Assembly (NCBI GenBank): GCA_023853785.1
Contig: JAJIRX010000698.1
Coordinates: forward strand, 1-43,613
DNA length: 43,613 bases
Direction of reading: 5' to 3'
Source of the DNA: Psilocybe azurescens
Lineage: Eukaryota; Basidiomycota; Agaricomycetes; Agaricales; Agrocybaceae
Below are positions 1 to 9,779 of the stretch, piece by piece. The stretch's first letter is position 1; the number at the start of each line of letters is the position of its first letter. The notes below the pieces were generated by a model. That model was given only the letters and a program-made list of their open reading frames with translations. It searched no databases and was not told the DNA's origin. A program made the translations under genes and the position numbers.

Positions 1-863
1 ATGATTGAATTATAATCAGTATTCAGTATATATAGTGCCCCTGAAAATACAAAAATACGCCTTATTTATGTAAGTATATATTTGGGTAGGGTGTGAACCT
101 CGTGGAACAACGCGCCTAATATGTAGGAGTTTCAGGGAGGCGAGTGGATTCTGGGTGGATAAGTTCTAGGTTCACTGTGGCCGCTTACGCCCGCGGGTTG
201 TCAATGCCCGCAAGTCATAAGGATTTTATTCGTTGATCTGGATTTCGTAGGATTATATTCGGATTTTTTGTGCTGAGTTTGTCACATGCACATAGCCGAC
301 CGATTGGATTTATCGTTTCTCCCTCGCGAGTATTTACTACTCCGGGTGATTTTGGAAAGGGAATTTTATTTAATGATGTGCTTGTGCGATGACACTGGAT
401 TGGTGTTCTCAATTTTAAAATAATTGCTTGCGGATCTGTACTACTCGGTGCCCTTTGAGTTAGGACAGAGCCCGAACTTTCGGGTTAGTGCCCACTGATC
501 AGCAACTGCCACCGTTGGGCGTTGGCAGTGGTTTTATAGATACGGTATTCAAAATGACACCCGATAAACTAGTCTCCATCCCTCTAAGATTAAGGATGAG
601 CTGAAATGACGTATGAGTCAAGAAGTCTTCTTATATGTCGGCCCCTATGAAGTGTAACTTGTGTAAAGTACTTTGGTCTGTGCTGTTTTATTACGCGAAA
701 TGAGTGAACGCGAAAATCACGTGCTTATAGATCATGATGTCTCTAGCACATTCCTTGGCTTTTGACATGCCCGATCTGCTTATTCAAGCTTATTCACCCA
801 TCTTGTTACCTACCCCCACCATCCAATCCAACACAGCGACCACTACAGTCTTGGTGCACAATC
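1..863. other. Gene-free left edge
   Basis: No convincing gene is visible. The first 430 bases are AT-rich with only short open frames. A 7-bp inverted repeat (ACTGCCA at 505-511 and TGGCAGT at 523-529, 11-base loop) lies in the middle. The last ~130 bases before 864 are C-rich and pyrimidine-rich, as expected of the promoter and leader of the gene that starts at 864. Confidence 0.5.
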
Positions 864-3239
864 ATGGCCGACATCAGAGGTCTCCCACTGCTCAGTGGCC
901 CACCGCCGCCGATTGAGACGCCGAATGCAGACGACGCTTGTAGGAAGTGTAATAAGGAGTTCAACATCCTGTTTGCACGCTCGAGGAAATGCAACCACTG
1001 TGGTGCGTATTGGACTTGAGTTCTCTCTCTCTCTTCTACTGTGATTGTGAAGCTGTTGTTGACGAAGAGATGTTTATTTTCTTTCGTGGTCTTTATGGCT
1101 GGCTCTATACCTTTTTTCTTCTTTATAGGCTATTCTTATTGTCATAATTGCACGGATTATCAGGCTATGATGCCCCGTCCTGGTGGATACGATGCGGTGC
1201 CTGTGTGTGCGTTCTGCGTCGAGCTCCTGACGAGTAAGTCGAGTTGATTTTGATCTGATGTCTGCCATGGGAAAATGTGTAGAGAGAGCTCATGAAACCA
1301 CCCCTTTGTGTTGTGCCGCACAGTCACGGCTGCGGGTAGGCATCAGCTGAAGACGATGTCTCTTGCGAAGCTCAAGAAATATATCAATTCGTATAACATT
1401 AAGATAGATCGAGCGGTGGAGAAAGACGATCTCATTGACGCTATTATTTTGGCTAAGGTGAGTCCCACACCCCGTTTATTAATGAAACTCAAACGATCTG
1501 TAACTCCGACTTGTTAGGGCCCCAATGGCTGTCTGCCTCATGCGAATGAAGTACGTCTTTCATCCGATTCATGAATTCCTGATGATTAATGATTCCTGAT
1601 GACTCCTCACCTCGATAGAATTTCTACAGGAAGTACTCTGTGCCTAATAAACCACCAGGTCGCGCGCGCCTTCTTCTCGCGACAACAGGGCCAGAGCTCA
1701 CAAGGACCGCCGCCGCCGCCGGTCCCACCACGGACGAACAACACGCCCGAGTTCGCGCGTCCAGATCTCGAACCGGACGGCCCTCCCCGCCTCCATCTCA
1801 CTCCTATCCTCAATCGCAGCCGCACTCGACGTACCCACCCCTCCGCGCCCGCCTCCCCCACAACAGCAGCAGTACAACGCCCCGCCATATCCACCACCAC
1901 CTCGTCCACATTCAGCATACGGCAACGCGCCGCCGCCATCGCATAACCCGCCGCCGCAGTTCCACACGCCGCCGCCGCACGGACACGGGCACGGCAATAG
2001 GAACTGGCAACCACCACAGCAACAGCAAGCCCCTCCGCCTCCGCCTCCCCGCCGCACTACTCACGGCCGCCTCCCCGCAACCACAACCACAACAGCAACA
2101 GCCGCCACCGCAGAACTACCACACCCGCCCGACACCGCCACACGCGAGCCAGCCGCCTCCGTTTCATGCGCACTCATTCCCGCGCTCACAACCTCGGCCT
2201 CCACCACCGCAGCAGCAGCAGCACACCTCGCAGCCGCCCCCGCCCCCACCCCGGCCACGCGCCGCATCCACGCCCACCGCCCCCAACGCTCGACCAGCTC
2301 CTCACCATGCCGCCCTCCGCGATCGGTGCACTGGGCATCGGCGTCCTCAAAAGCGTGCTCTTTACGAACCACGTCCCCGCGGGCCATGGCCAGATCCTGG
2401 AGAAGGGGGATCTGGTGAAGAAGGTGCTGAGCCTGGTGGAGGAGCGAGCGCATATGAGGGAGCGGATGCGGAGGGTGGAGGAAATGGAGGAGATGGAGCG
2501 CGTGCAGAGGAGGAGGAGAGGAGGGCGGAGGAGGAGGAGGAGAGGGAGGAAGAGGAGTGGGAGAGGATGAGGGCAGGCGCACATGGATGGGAGTGGGGAA
2601 AGTGAGAGCGGAGGTGCGGGTGGGGATGGCACAGCTGGAGACGAGCAGTCTCATCCCCATCCTGAACCGTCGTCGAGCCCACCGAGAGCTCCTCCAGTTG
2701 CGCCGCCGAAAACGCAGGGATCGGCCACGACGCTCGAGCGCACCGGTTTGTGCGTGATCTGCCAGGACGAGGAGGCGAACATCGCCATCGTCGATTGCGG
2801 GTACGTGATTACTTTCTTTTCTTCCTGTTTCTCGCTTTCGTTCGTTCCTTTCCTTTCCTCTTTTGCCTTTCCTCTCCCTATTTCTCATCTGCTCATTTTT
2901 TTTCAATTCTCGGCGTCTCATTTTTCTTTGCATATACCGATTATATGCGCTTTCTCATCCTTCGTCTCTCGTGAAACTCACATCTCTATTCTATTTCTTA
3001 TTTACAGGCATATGGCGATGTGCAGAGCGTGCTCGGATCTCGTCATGGCAAGCTCACGCGAATGTCCTCTGTGCCGCACCAGAATCGTCACCGAAGCGCC
3101 TCCTCCGCATATTCAAGACATAACGCGTATAGGGATATCATACGATATGGCTTATGATTTTTGGATGCGCATATATTCTCAGTCTGACTGCTCTCACAAT
3201 CACCCTCACGTGGAACGATGGAATAACCCTCCTGTCTAA
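864..3239 (+). CDS. FYVE-SAP-RING E3 ubiquitin ligase (CARP/rififylin type)
   Basis: Predicted ubiquitin ligase. Exons I can place: 864-1002, 1129-1233, 1324-1457, 1518-1550, 1619-2800 and 3008 onward. An N-terminal FYVE-like finger (CRKCNKEF, then RKCNHCGYSYCHNC, then VCAFC) is split by intron 1; its RKCNHCG motif departs from the lipid-binding R(R/K)HHCR consensus, as in CARP proteins. A SAP-like helix pair (LAKLKKYINSYNI) follows in exon 3, then a long Pro/Gln-rich linker. A second SAP-like block is at about 2300-2440 (PSAIGALGIGVLKS), then a Glu/Arg-rich coiled region and a C3HC4 RING (CVICQDE, GHMAMCRAC, ECPLCRTRIV). The 207-bp intron before the last exon is a multiple of three and open. 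In the linker (about 1780-2600) natural composition jumps frame several times. A RLLRIFKT tail that I recall as typical of this family lies in another frame ending at 3123, so the native stop is probably 3123, not 3239. Domain assignment is firm; the exact protein is not. Confidence 0.8.
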
Positions 3240-4066
3240 TTTCTCAAACTTTATCACCATCTCGCATTTTCATTACCGATAATCGATATCCGATTCCAAT
3301 TTCGGTTTGATACATATCTACTCACTCGGTTCTGGTACCATCTTTTCCTCCTACCATTCCTTCTTCTCTCGCATGTATACATCATCATTGATCAACACTC
3401 AAGCTTAGAGTTCTTTTTTTGTGGTTTCACATTGGATTATCACCATCACCATCACCATCACCAACACGAACTCGAACACGTACATAGCCCATCCCTCTGG
3501 ACCCGGAACCTTTGTCACATACTGCATCCATCATATCCATTACACTCTTGTCTTCTATCAAACTTTCCTTTCCGCCTACATCCATCTTTTTCTTTCTGCT
3601 TTTCTCATCTCTATTTTCTGTTCTCTTTTTCTACCGATGTATCATCGCTATTTTAAAATCGATTTGTACACATCTTCGTTGATTTGCAAGCTTTTGCGCA
3701 TTTAGTATGTATTAATAACACTGATTACTGCTTACAAGTGTGAAAACCAGCATTGGGTGAGCCGAGAGGATGCGTAGTTCGACGTTTACGAGATTCGGCA
3801 CGGTCTATGTACATAATGCGCATACATAGACAGTCTCCAAGACCCTCGCTCTTTGCCGTTGCCGTGCAGTCGGACTGTATCTCCGTTTTATTCTTGAAAA
3901 GCGATGTCTCCTTTCTGCTTGTTGAGATGCGGGACGGCCGTGTGATTACAGTGCGGCCAGAGTAAAGTAGCGTGAACCGGCTGGCACCACGCGATCAGCG
4001 AAGTAGTGCTGCGGTCGTCGGTGGGCGACCATTGAAAGGGAGCCACCGAAAGACAAGAGATTGTCT
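3240..4066. other. Intergenic, convergent 3' flanks
   Basis: This lies between the 3' ends of two convergent genes. It is T/C-rich to about 3700 and holds a CAC/ATCACC simple repeat at about 3432-3475. I see no coding signature. A 70-codon open frame at 3753-3965 (+) has no recognisable feature. Confidence 0.5.
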
Positions 4067-4989
4067 TTAGTTCGTGTTCTGCGCATCTTGCCCTAGCTTA
4101 GCCAACGCTTCTTTGAGATGCGATGCGAGCCCCGGTGTGAGCTGCAGCACGCCGTCGACGGTGCAGATCCGGTAAGAGGGCATCGGCTGGTACGTCCCGG
4201 GGACGATCTATTTTGTGTGCAAACGCAGAGTGTTTTGTTAGTCAGTAATTACGATTTTAAAGAGAAGAAAAGGAAAGTGAATATTTTACCTGGCCGTCTT
4301 GCACGAGCACTGTCGCGAGTATGTCGTCGGGGTCTCCGACGCGTCCTAGGGCGGGGATGTTGCGCTGATCTGCAGGTGGGATATAAATAAGCTTCGCTCG
4401 GATTGGGGTGTTGTGCGCGTACGACAACGCGGAGGAAGGGAGGAAGGAGGGGTAGCTACCGCCTATGTGCATCCACCCGCTTCCCAATCCTATAGCGGCG
4501 TCCCTCAGATCTCATCCTTGGCCCCGTTCGAGCGCGGATTTGATGGTGTCATGCAAGAACACCAGGAATTTGTCTGTCCATGCCGAACGGTAGATCAATT
4601 AGCTTCCATAATAATCCTCAAGCTAACCAAAAGCAAGGTCCCCTGTGCTCTACCCAAGGACACAAAACAAGGTCGACAGACAGACGCACTCACCATTCCC
4701 CACGAAATCATCCAGCGTCGACTCGGGCTCGGACCCCGCCTTCCCCTCTGGCGCCTGCGTCTGTGCAGGCAACCACGCAATCACAACCGGAGAATCCACA
4801 CCCCCAGGCGGAGCGACGTCGAGGAAGGACAGCGCAAACGCAGGGAGCGTGGGCGAGAGCGGCGTGGGCGGCGGCGTGAAGTGGTAGAAGAGGTCTGGCC
4901 GGTTCGGGTCTGGGAATACGATGTCGGGCGTTTGCTCTTGCTCTTGCTCTTGTGATGGTGGTGGTGGTATCGTAGTGTAGGCTCTGCAT
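4067..4989 (-). CDS. Conserved fungal protein of unknown function
   Basis: Minus-strand gene recognised by exon joins and a second, decayed copy at 8690-9055. Exon A runs from an ATG at 4989 to 4694 and contains PDIVFPDPNRPDLFYHF and LDDFVGN before a GTGAGT donor. Exon B (about 4576 to 4460) includes DKFLVFLHDTIKSAL and GSGWMHI. Exon C is 4369-4290 (QRNIPALGRVGDPDDI). Exon D is 4207-4067 (YQPMPSYRICTVDGVLQL, stop TAA). I recall similar hypothetical proteins in basidiomycetes but know no function. Two breaks are visible: the ATG frame must shift by one base near the CCA repeat (about 4945), and near 4510 the frame hits TGA between a +1 and a -1 indel. The homologous copy reads LEQGHDETWREAAI there without a break, so the intended residues are clear. 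It may be a real gene with sequence errors or a recent pseudogene. Confidence 0.65.
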
Positions 4990-5732
4990 GTTCGGTGGTA
5001 GTGGTGGTGGATGTGAATCTTGGATTTTATGTGTGGTAGACTGGTAGACTTGGACGAGTGGGTGCTGATGTGGATATGCCTGGGAGACGATGATTTGCTG
5101 ACTGTGGCCTGTATGGGGCGTGTGTATGATAGAGATCCGCGTGATGTCCTTTCGGAGGGTTCTGATTGCTGAGGCAGAGGCCTTTTGAATACCGAAAGAC
5201 TGCATATTACTGACGATGTCGTTTCAAATTCGAGTCTTTGGCGAGTCCGACGCGATCCGTTTGTTTGTCTCCGAAGCTATAAGCAAGCTTTGCCACCAAA
5301 CTGACTGCCGCCTTCAGGCCTCAGGCCCCAGGCTTCAACAACCTGAACGTTCGCACCGACAATTTTTCATTTCTGCTCTAGCATTTTCGTTCAGAATATT
5401 ATCACTTAATTATCCTGCTTGTACTGACTTGGAATAGAATATCGCGATGGTATTGAAAATGTGGTACTTTGAGTCTGCCTATAGGCGCCCGAGAACTGCA
5501 GAAATGTGCATTACGACAAGCAATACTGTAAAAGTCATAAAGTGCATCCCGAGGGGAGCATAAGGTTCATTCGAAACTCCTTGGCACGAAGTACAGAGAC
5601 AAACGGCGGTACACTATACAATTGTATGGGTATCAACGTAATATATGAAGCCACAAAAGGCCAAAGCAAGGAGAGAAAAGACAAATACCCAGTGTATGAG
5701 CAATAAAAACAATTCTATGCAACAAAAAGCAA
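4990..5732. other. Intergenic, upstream of the 4989 start
   Basis: No gene is supported. An in-frame ATG at 5205 would add 72 residues to the minus-strand gene, with a basic, Ser/Thr-rich start resembling a mitochondrial presequence. The added segment has no conserved look, and the decayed copy does not reach far enough to test it. The rest (5206-5732) is ordinary AT-richer spacer holding the 3' flank of the next gene. Confidence 0.4.
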
Positions 5733-6693
5733 TTACGACAACTTCATTTGAAAAATGATGTGTAATAAGCAACTACCTAACCAACTTTGTCCTCCTAGAT
5801 CCCCTTCACCGTCACGGTCGCATCCCACTTGGTGACACGGGCCCCGCGTACAACTTGGGCATCGTGGTCCGTTGGGGGAGTTGGCTGGTGGGGGGGAGTC
5901 GATCACTACCGCATCTCTCACCGGAGTGGTGGTGCTTGCCTGGACGTGGCCCCCACTGCTGTGCCCGTCAAAATTGCTCGGATAGTAGCTGGGTCCGGGA
6001 TAGCTAGAACCGTTGTTTGGCATAGGATAATAGCTTCCGCCTGTAGGGTTCCCACCCTGTGCAGGGTATCCACCTTGAGCAGGAGGATAAGCACCAGAGG
6101 GAGAGTAGCCACCTGACGTAGGATAAGCACTGGGTTGGGGATAACCACCACTAGCTGCGGGGTAGCCGTTAGGTGGATAGCCGTTATAAGGATATCTGTT
6201 AGGAGCATATCCGCTAGGAGCATATCCGCTAGGAGCATATCCGCTAGGAGCATATCCGCTAGGAGCATAACCACCAGCAGGATTTCCAGGAGAGCCCCCA
6301 GGCGGAGGGTAAATGGTCGTCGAGTATGGGCGGTTGGATGGCACAAAATTCGAGCTACCCTTGATGGGAGGCTGCACTGGCCCTCGAGTGCGTATACTAC
6401 AGGAAGTATTAGCCCGATCGATGTGTCAATCACGTTGCGGAAAAAGAGAACGAACTCTGGCAATTGGGATCTGACCACAACAGACGCTCGTCAGTATCGC
6501 AGTATAGATCTGTAGTATAAATTGCCGAAAGAATCATACCCTGTGACTGGATCGATTGCAATGCTGCTGGGGGCGACAACATTCCTGTTCAAGTACGAGT
6601 AGAGGCATAGTTGGATTTGATGAGATCGATTTTAGAATTGTCCTGAAAATAGACTTACTTTGTTGCCTTCGCTAGGCCTTCCATTGATGACAT
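5733..6693 (-). CDS. Gly/Tyr/Pro-rich repeat protein
   Basis: Unrecognised small gene. The ATG at 6693 begins MSSMEGLAKATK, followed by a GTAAGT intron, then NVVAPSSIAIDPVT and a short exon (LYCDTDERLLWSDPNCQ). A GTGATT..TGTAG intron then joins to the main exon at about 6400 (GPVQPPIKGSSNFVPSNRP). The main exon holds about five SGYAP units, then looser GY/YP repeats (PNGYP, SGGYP, GAYPP, QGGYP) and a Cys-containing tail (RCPSCTRGPCHQVGC), with stop at 5733. Low-complexity GY/P sequences like this occur in disordered, self-associating or surface proteins; I cannot assign a role. No signal peptide or membrane span is visible. It lies 178 bp downstream of the 6871-8360 gene on the same strand and could be spliced to it, but an own ATG and a plausible promoter gap favour a separate gene. 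Confidence 0.5.
6201..6270 (-). repeat. 15-bp tandem repeat encoding SGYAP units
   Basis: The unit aggagcatatccgct (plus strand) is repeated four times perfectly from 6201 to 6260, followed by a diverging partial unit. Each unit encodes five residues on the minus strand. Perfect DNA identity between units implies recent expansion or contraction. Confidence 0.9.
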
Positions 6694-6870
6694 TGTGGAC
6701 GACCTATGACCTATTTGAACGCCAATGAATTAGCCCACTCGAAGGATGCTAAGAATTTAGAATATCGAACCATGGGCCATTGAAGATTTAGATAGGCTTG
6801 AGCTCGATGAATGAGGTTGCAACCTCGATGATAGGCCAGGCGGTCGATGATCTACACATTTTGCTAGTAT

Positions 6871-8360
6871 CTATCCATGGGAAAAATTTACATGAAGAAT
6901 ACCTTGCTGGCTTGGAGCTGCAGAAGCACTGGTAGCAGGGTAGCATATTTCCAGAACACGATCCGTAAGGTGCTTATAGTTTGTTCCATCAAGAGTAAAG
7001 ATATTTCCAGTATCGCTGGCAGTGGCCGTTATCCAATCATTGTCGTGGACTACAATCACATTGATATTTGATTGCTGGATGCAAGGTTAGATTAACACTT
7101 GCCAATGTAAGCGAGCAATCTTACTGAGGATAAGATATGTTGACAGACATAGGAACCAGGACTCAACACCTGTCATAAATCATCATTGAGCAGTTTGCAT
7201 GTTTTGGGAAAGACACTGACGAGCTTGGGATAATCAGAAGTGTCCCAGACAGTTACATCTGATATTGTCTCGGCATTATCAGTATTCACTGTGTCCTGAT
7301 CTGAGTATAATAAGTCATGAGGACTAGAGCTGTTAGCAGAGTTTTGAGATGGCTGAGGACTACTCGTGGTTGCGGACGTCACACTCCGTCCAGGAGGAGA
7401 TTGAAACGGCACACTATTGCTAATTGTTGGAAAGACTTTGAGGAAGAGGCAATTTTTCGGTGCGCACTGCGGTGCCCGCCCACTTCCTTTTGAAGAAACT
7501 TTCATTGATTCCTATGACAAAGCCCCTGGCAAAAACGCATTGGTTCGTACTTTTGGTGATCGTGTTGGTTGATGGAGGGAAATGGCGACTTTCCATCCCA
7601 CCTGTGTTGCGCCAAGACGCATAGATAGCACCCACAGTCCCTGAAGCTTGTGACCCCGCTGTGATGTTGAACCCCATTGTGCGCTCTTGGTGTGGCGAGC
7701 CGGCAGCAAGTCCCCATGAACGAGCCTTATCACCCAGTCACCAAGTACAAAGAGCCATTCCTCACTTCCCGCTGCTCAACATGGTTGAGATGCTCATACC
7801 ATGATTCGGCATGGCAGAAAACATAGGCCTTGTATTTGCCGTAGGCCTTTGCTTCATAACGATCGGCACCATGGGGAAGGACAAGCATGGCAGCATTTAC
7901 TTCCGTTATTGCAAACTCAACAGCAAGGCTAATGTCAGCGGATGGCCTAGGTAATGCACATACATCAGCCAGGCGAAGAGATGATTAAAGAGGTTGATCA
8001 CATACACAACTGCACCCCCAGCAGCGATATTACTCTTTACTTCGAAGCTAGCGTTGCGCGTAATGCAAGCGCCTTCGGGATGTTGAAATGTGGTCACTGT
8101 AATATCCTTGACGGTGTCCAGAGGGAGAGGACTAAAAAATGGGGGTGTGCCCAGGAACTCGTTGATTGGATCATCCGCGTCAGCGTGTATGTTGAACAGA
8201 TAGTCAAACCCTCCATCGTCAGTAAGGATGCCGAGGTCGCCAATGCTGATTCCGTTTTTATGTATTCCTCTGGGAGGTTTGCGTTAGGATCGGGCTTCCA
8301 TAGAGGTAAGCCGTGTCGTTGTTTCAAGAGTAAATCACGGTAGACAATGCTGTTGGACAT
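6871..8360 (-). CDS. Agaricomycete-restricted family protein (YLVTG..DK..SWG)
   Basis: The start codon at 8360 gives MSNSIVYRDLLLKQRHGLPLW. Exon 1 ends at 8006 (GTATGT donor) and exon 2 begins at 7928. I recognise the order typical of a large family of hypothetical proteins in mushroom genomes. It runs PLWKPDPNANLPEEY, then GISIGDLGILTDDGGFDYLFN, a 'DPINEF' stretch, then AYGKYKAYVFCHAESWYEHL, NGSLYLVTG, DKARSWGLAAGS, CVFARGFVIGI, a Ser/Pro-rich linker and a C-terminal NVIVVHDNDW segment. No enzyme motif is evident and the function is unknown. Three frame breaks are visible: a T5 run at 8255-8259 (one base short), after YLVTG near 7735, and near 7440. The continuous family pattern across the breaks suggests sequence errors. 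A decayed partial copy lies at 9056-9720. Confidence 0.7.
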
Positions 8361-8689
8361 GGCGAAAGATGAGTAAAGCAGATGGACAGGTTTTTATAAC
8401 GTCTCGCTAGCAACGCAGTGATGTTCTCATAATAGAATTGACAAGTCTACCCATCTTACTGAGAAAACGAGGCAGTGACTGTCCTGTGGACGCACAGCCA
8501 TACTATGGCGTGACATATTGAGTGGCGCTCTTCAGCTGTCAGTGCCACCGTAGTACCTCCGGAACCGCGTTGCGGGCAAGGTGCATTGTTGTTCTTCACT
8601 ACGAAAGCGCGCTAGCACACAAACTGTGCATAACAGCTGATGGGTGCTCTATCTAATCTAATCCAGCCCGGGCAGCCCGGTCCAGATGG
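8361..8689. other. Spacer between gene and its duplicated remnant
   Basis: No gene is visible. It separates the start of the 8360 gene from the left end of the duplicated pseudogene block. Similarity to the 4440 region fades around 8690-8700, which marks the outer edge of the duplication. Confidence 0.5.
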
Positions 8690-9055
8690 GCCTGCCTATA
8701 CACACCCACCCGTTTCCTAGTGCTATCGGCTATGGCGGCCTCCCTCCAGGTCTCGTCATGTCCCTGTTCGAGCTAATCACTATCATTCAACCTGTGCTCT
8801 TCCCAACGAAAACAAACGAAGTCGACGGACAAACACACTCACCATTTCTTACAAAATAATCCAGCGTGGACTTTGACTCCAAACCCGATGCCCCTCCAGC
8901 GCGTCATTCGCCTGGGTGTCTACGTCTGCGCAGACAACCACCCAATCACAGTGAGAAAATACACACCCTCGGCGGAGCGACGTTGAGGAAAGACAGCTCA
9001 AACAGAGGGAGCGTGAACGATACAGGCATGGGCGGGTGGTAGAAGAGGTCAGCAA
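8690..9055 (-). pseudogene. Remnant copy of the 4067-4989 gene
   Basis: This plus-strand sequence aligns by eye with about 4440-4905. Minus-strand reading gives LFYH, FTLPLFELSFLNVAPP, then STLDYFVRNGE and LEQGHDETWREAAI, matching LFYH, LSFLDVAPP, STLDDFVGN and the broken ALERG..RDAAI of the intact locus. The GWMHI segment has decayed to GVYR and the two downstream exons are absent, so it cannot make the protein. Its 5' end is fused directly to a fragment of a different gene at about 9055. Confidence 0.75.
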
Positions 9056-9720
9056 GTACAAAGAACCATTCCTCGAATCACACTGTTCAACCTGGTTGAG
9101 ATGTTCATCCCATGATTTGGCGTGATCGAAGACATAGGTCTTGTATTTTCCGTAGGCCTTTCCTCTATAATGATCGGCGCCATGCAGAAGGATCAGCATA
9201 GCAGCACGCTCTTCAGTTGTTGTGAATTCAACCGTAAGGCTAAGATCAACGGCTGGCCTACGCATAAATAAGCTAGGCAAGGATACGATAAAGGGTAGTA
9301 ACCACATACACAACTGCCATGTTCTCTCTGAGTCCGAGATTACTTGCGGTTCGAAGGTAGCATTGCGCGTAATACAGGCCTTCTCGGGGTGCTGAAAAGT
9401 TGTTTTTTAAATTTCTGTGGTAGTGTTTAGAGGGATGGATCGAAATAACAGGGTAGTGCCGAGAAATTGGTTGACCGGGTCATGTGCGCCAGCATGTACG
9501 TTGAACAAGTAGTGACTAGTCGAATTCACCGTCATCTGTAAGCAATCCAAGATCGCCAATGCTGATACCTCTGTTTGCGTAAATTTCTGGGAGGTTTGCG
9601 TCAGGACTGGGCTTTCATAGAGGCAAACCACGTCGTTACTTTATGAGTAGATCATGACAGATAACAATCACTATTACCATAGCATAGTAGTAGGTACATG
9701 GAAAATGATAAGAGTACACG
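9056..9720 (-). pseudogene. Remnant copy of the 6871-8360 gene
   Basis: This aligns with about 7736-8390. Recognisable pieces include GISIGDLGLLTDDGEFD, HADHYRGKAYGKYKTYVFDHAKSWDEHL and NGSLYLLT. Compared with the intact gene it carries stop-making substitutions: the CAA codon of LLLKQ is TAA and the TGG of PLW is TGA near its start, and a TAG follows GEFD. These are transitions rather than indels, so this copy is truly dead. The sequence after NGSLYLLT, about half of the protein, is missing and is replaced by the remnant of the neighbouring gene. Confidence 0.75.
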
Positions 9721-9779
9721 ATATATATAATGATGTCGCCAGAGAAAAAGTTTTCAGACTGAAGTTCAGCAGGCCTGGA

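Noticed and set aside
1607..2057. Gly/Ala/Cys-rich minus-strand frames
   Set aside because: Mirror images of CCG/CAG-rich coding sequence; no recognisable protein features.
2061..2933. 290-codon minus-strand frame
   Set aside because: Antisense of the Pro/Gln- and Glu-rich linker of the plus-strand ligase. Its composition is explained by GC-rich repeats and it has no domain.
3432..3656. His-rich 74-codon frame after the ligase gene
   Set aside because: Produced by a CAC/ATCACC simple repeat in the 3' flank; no start context or downstream conservation.
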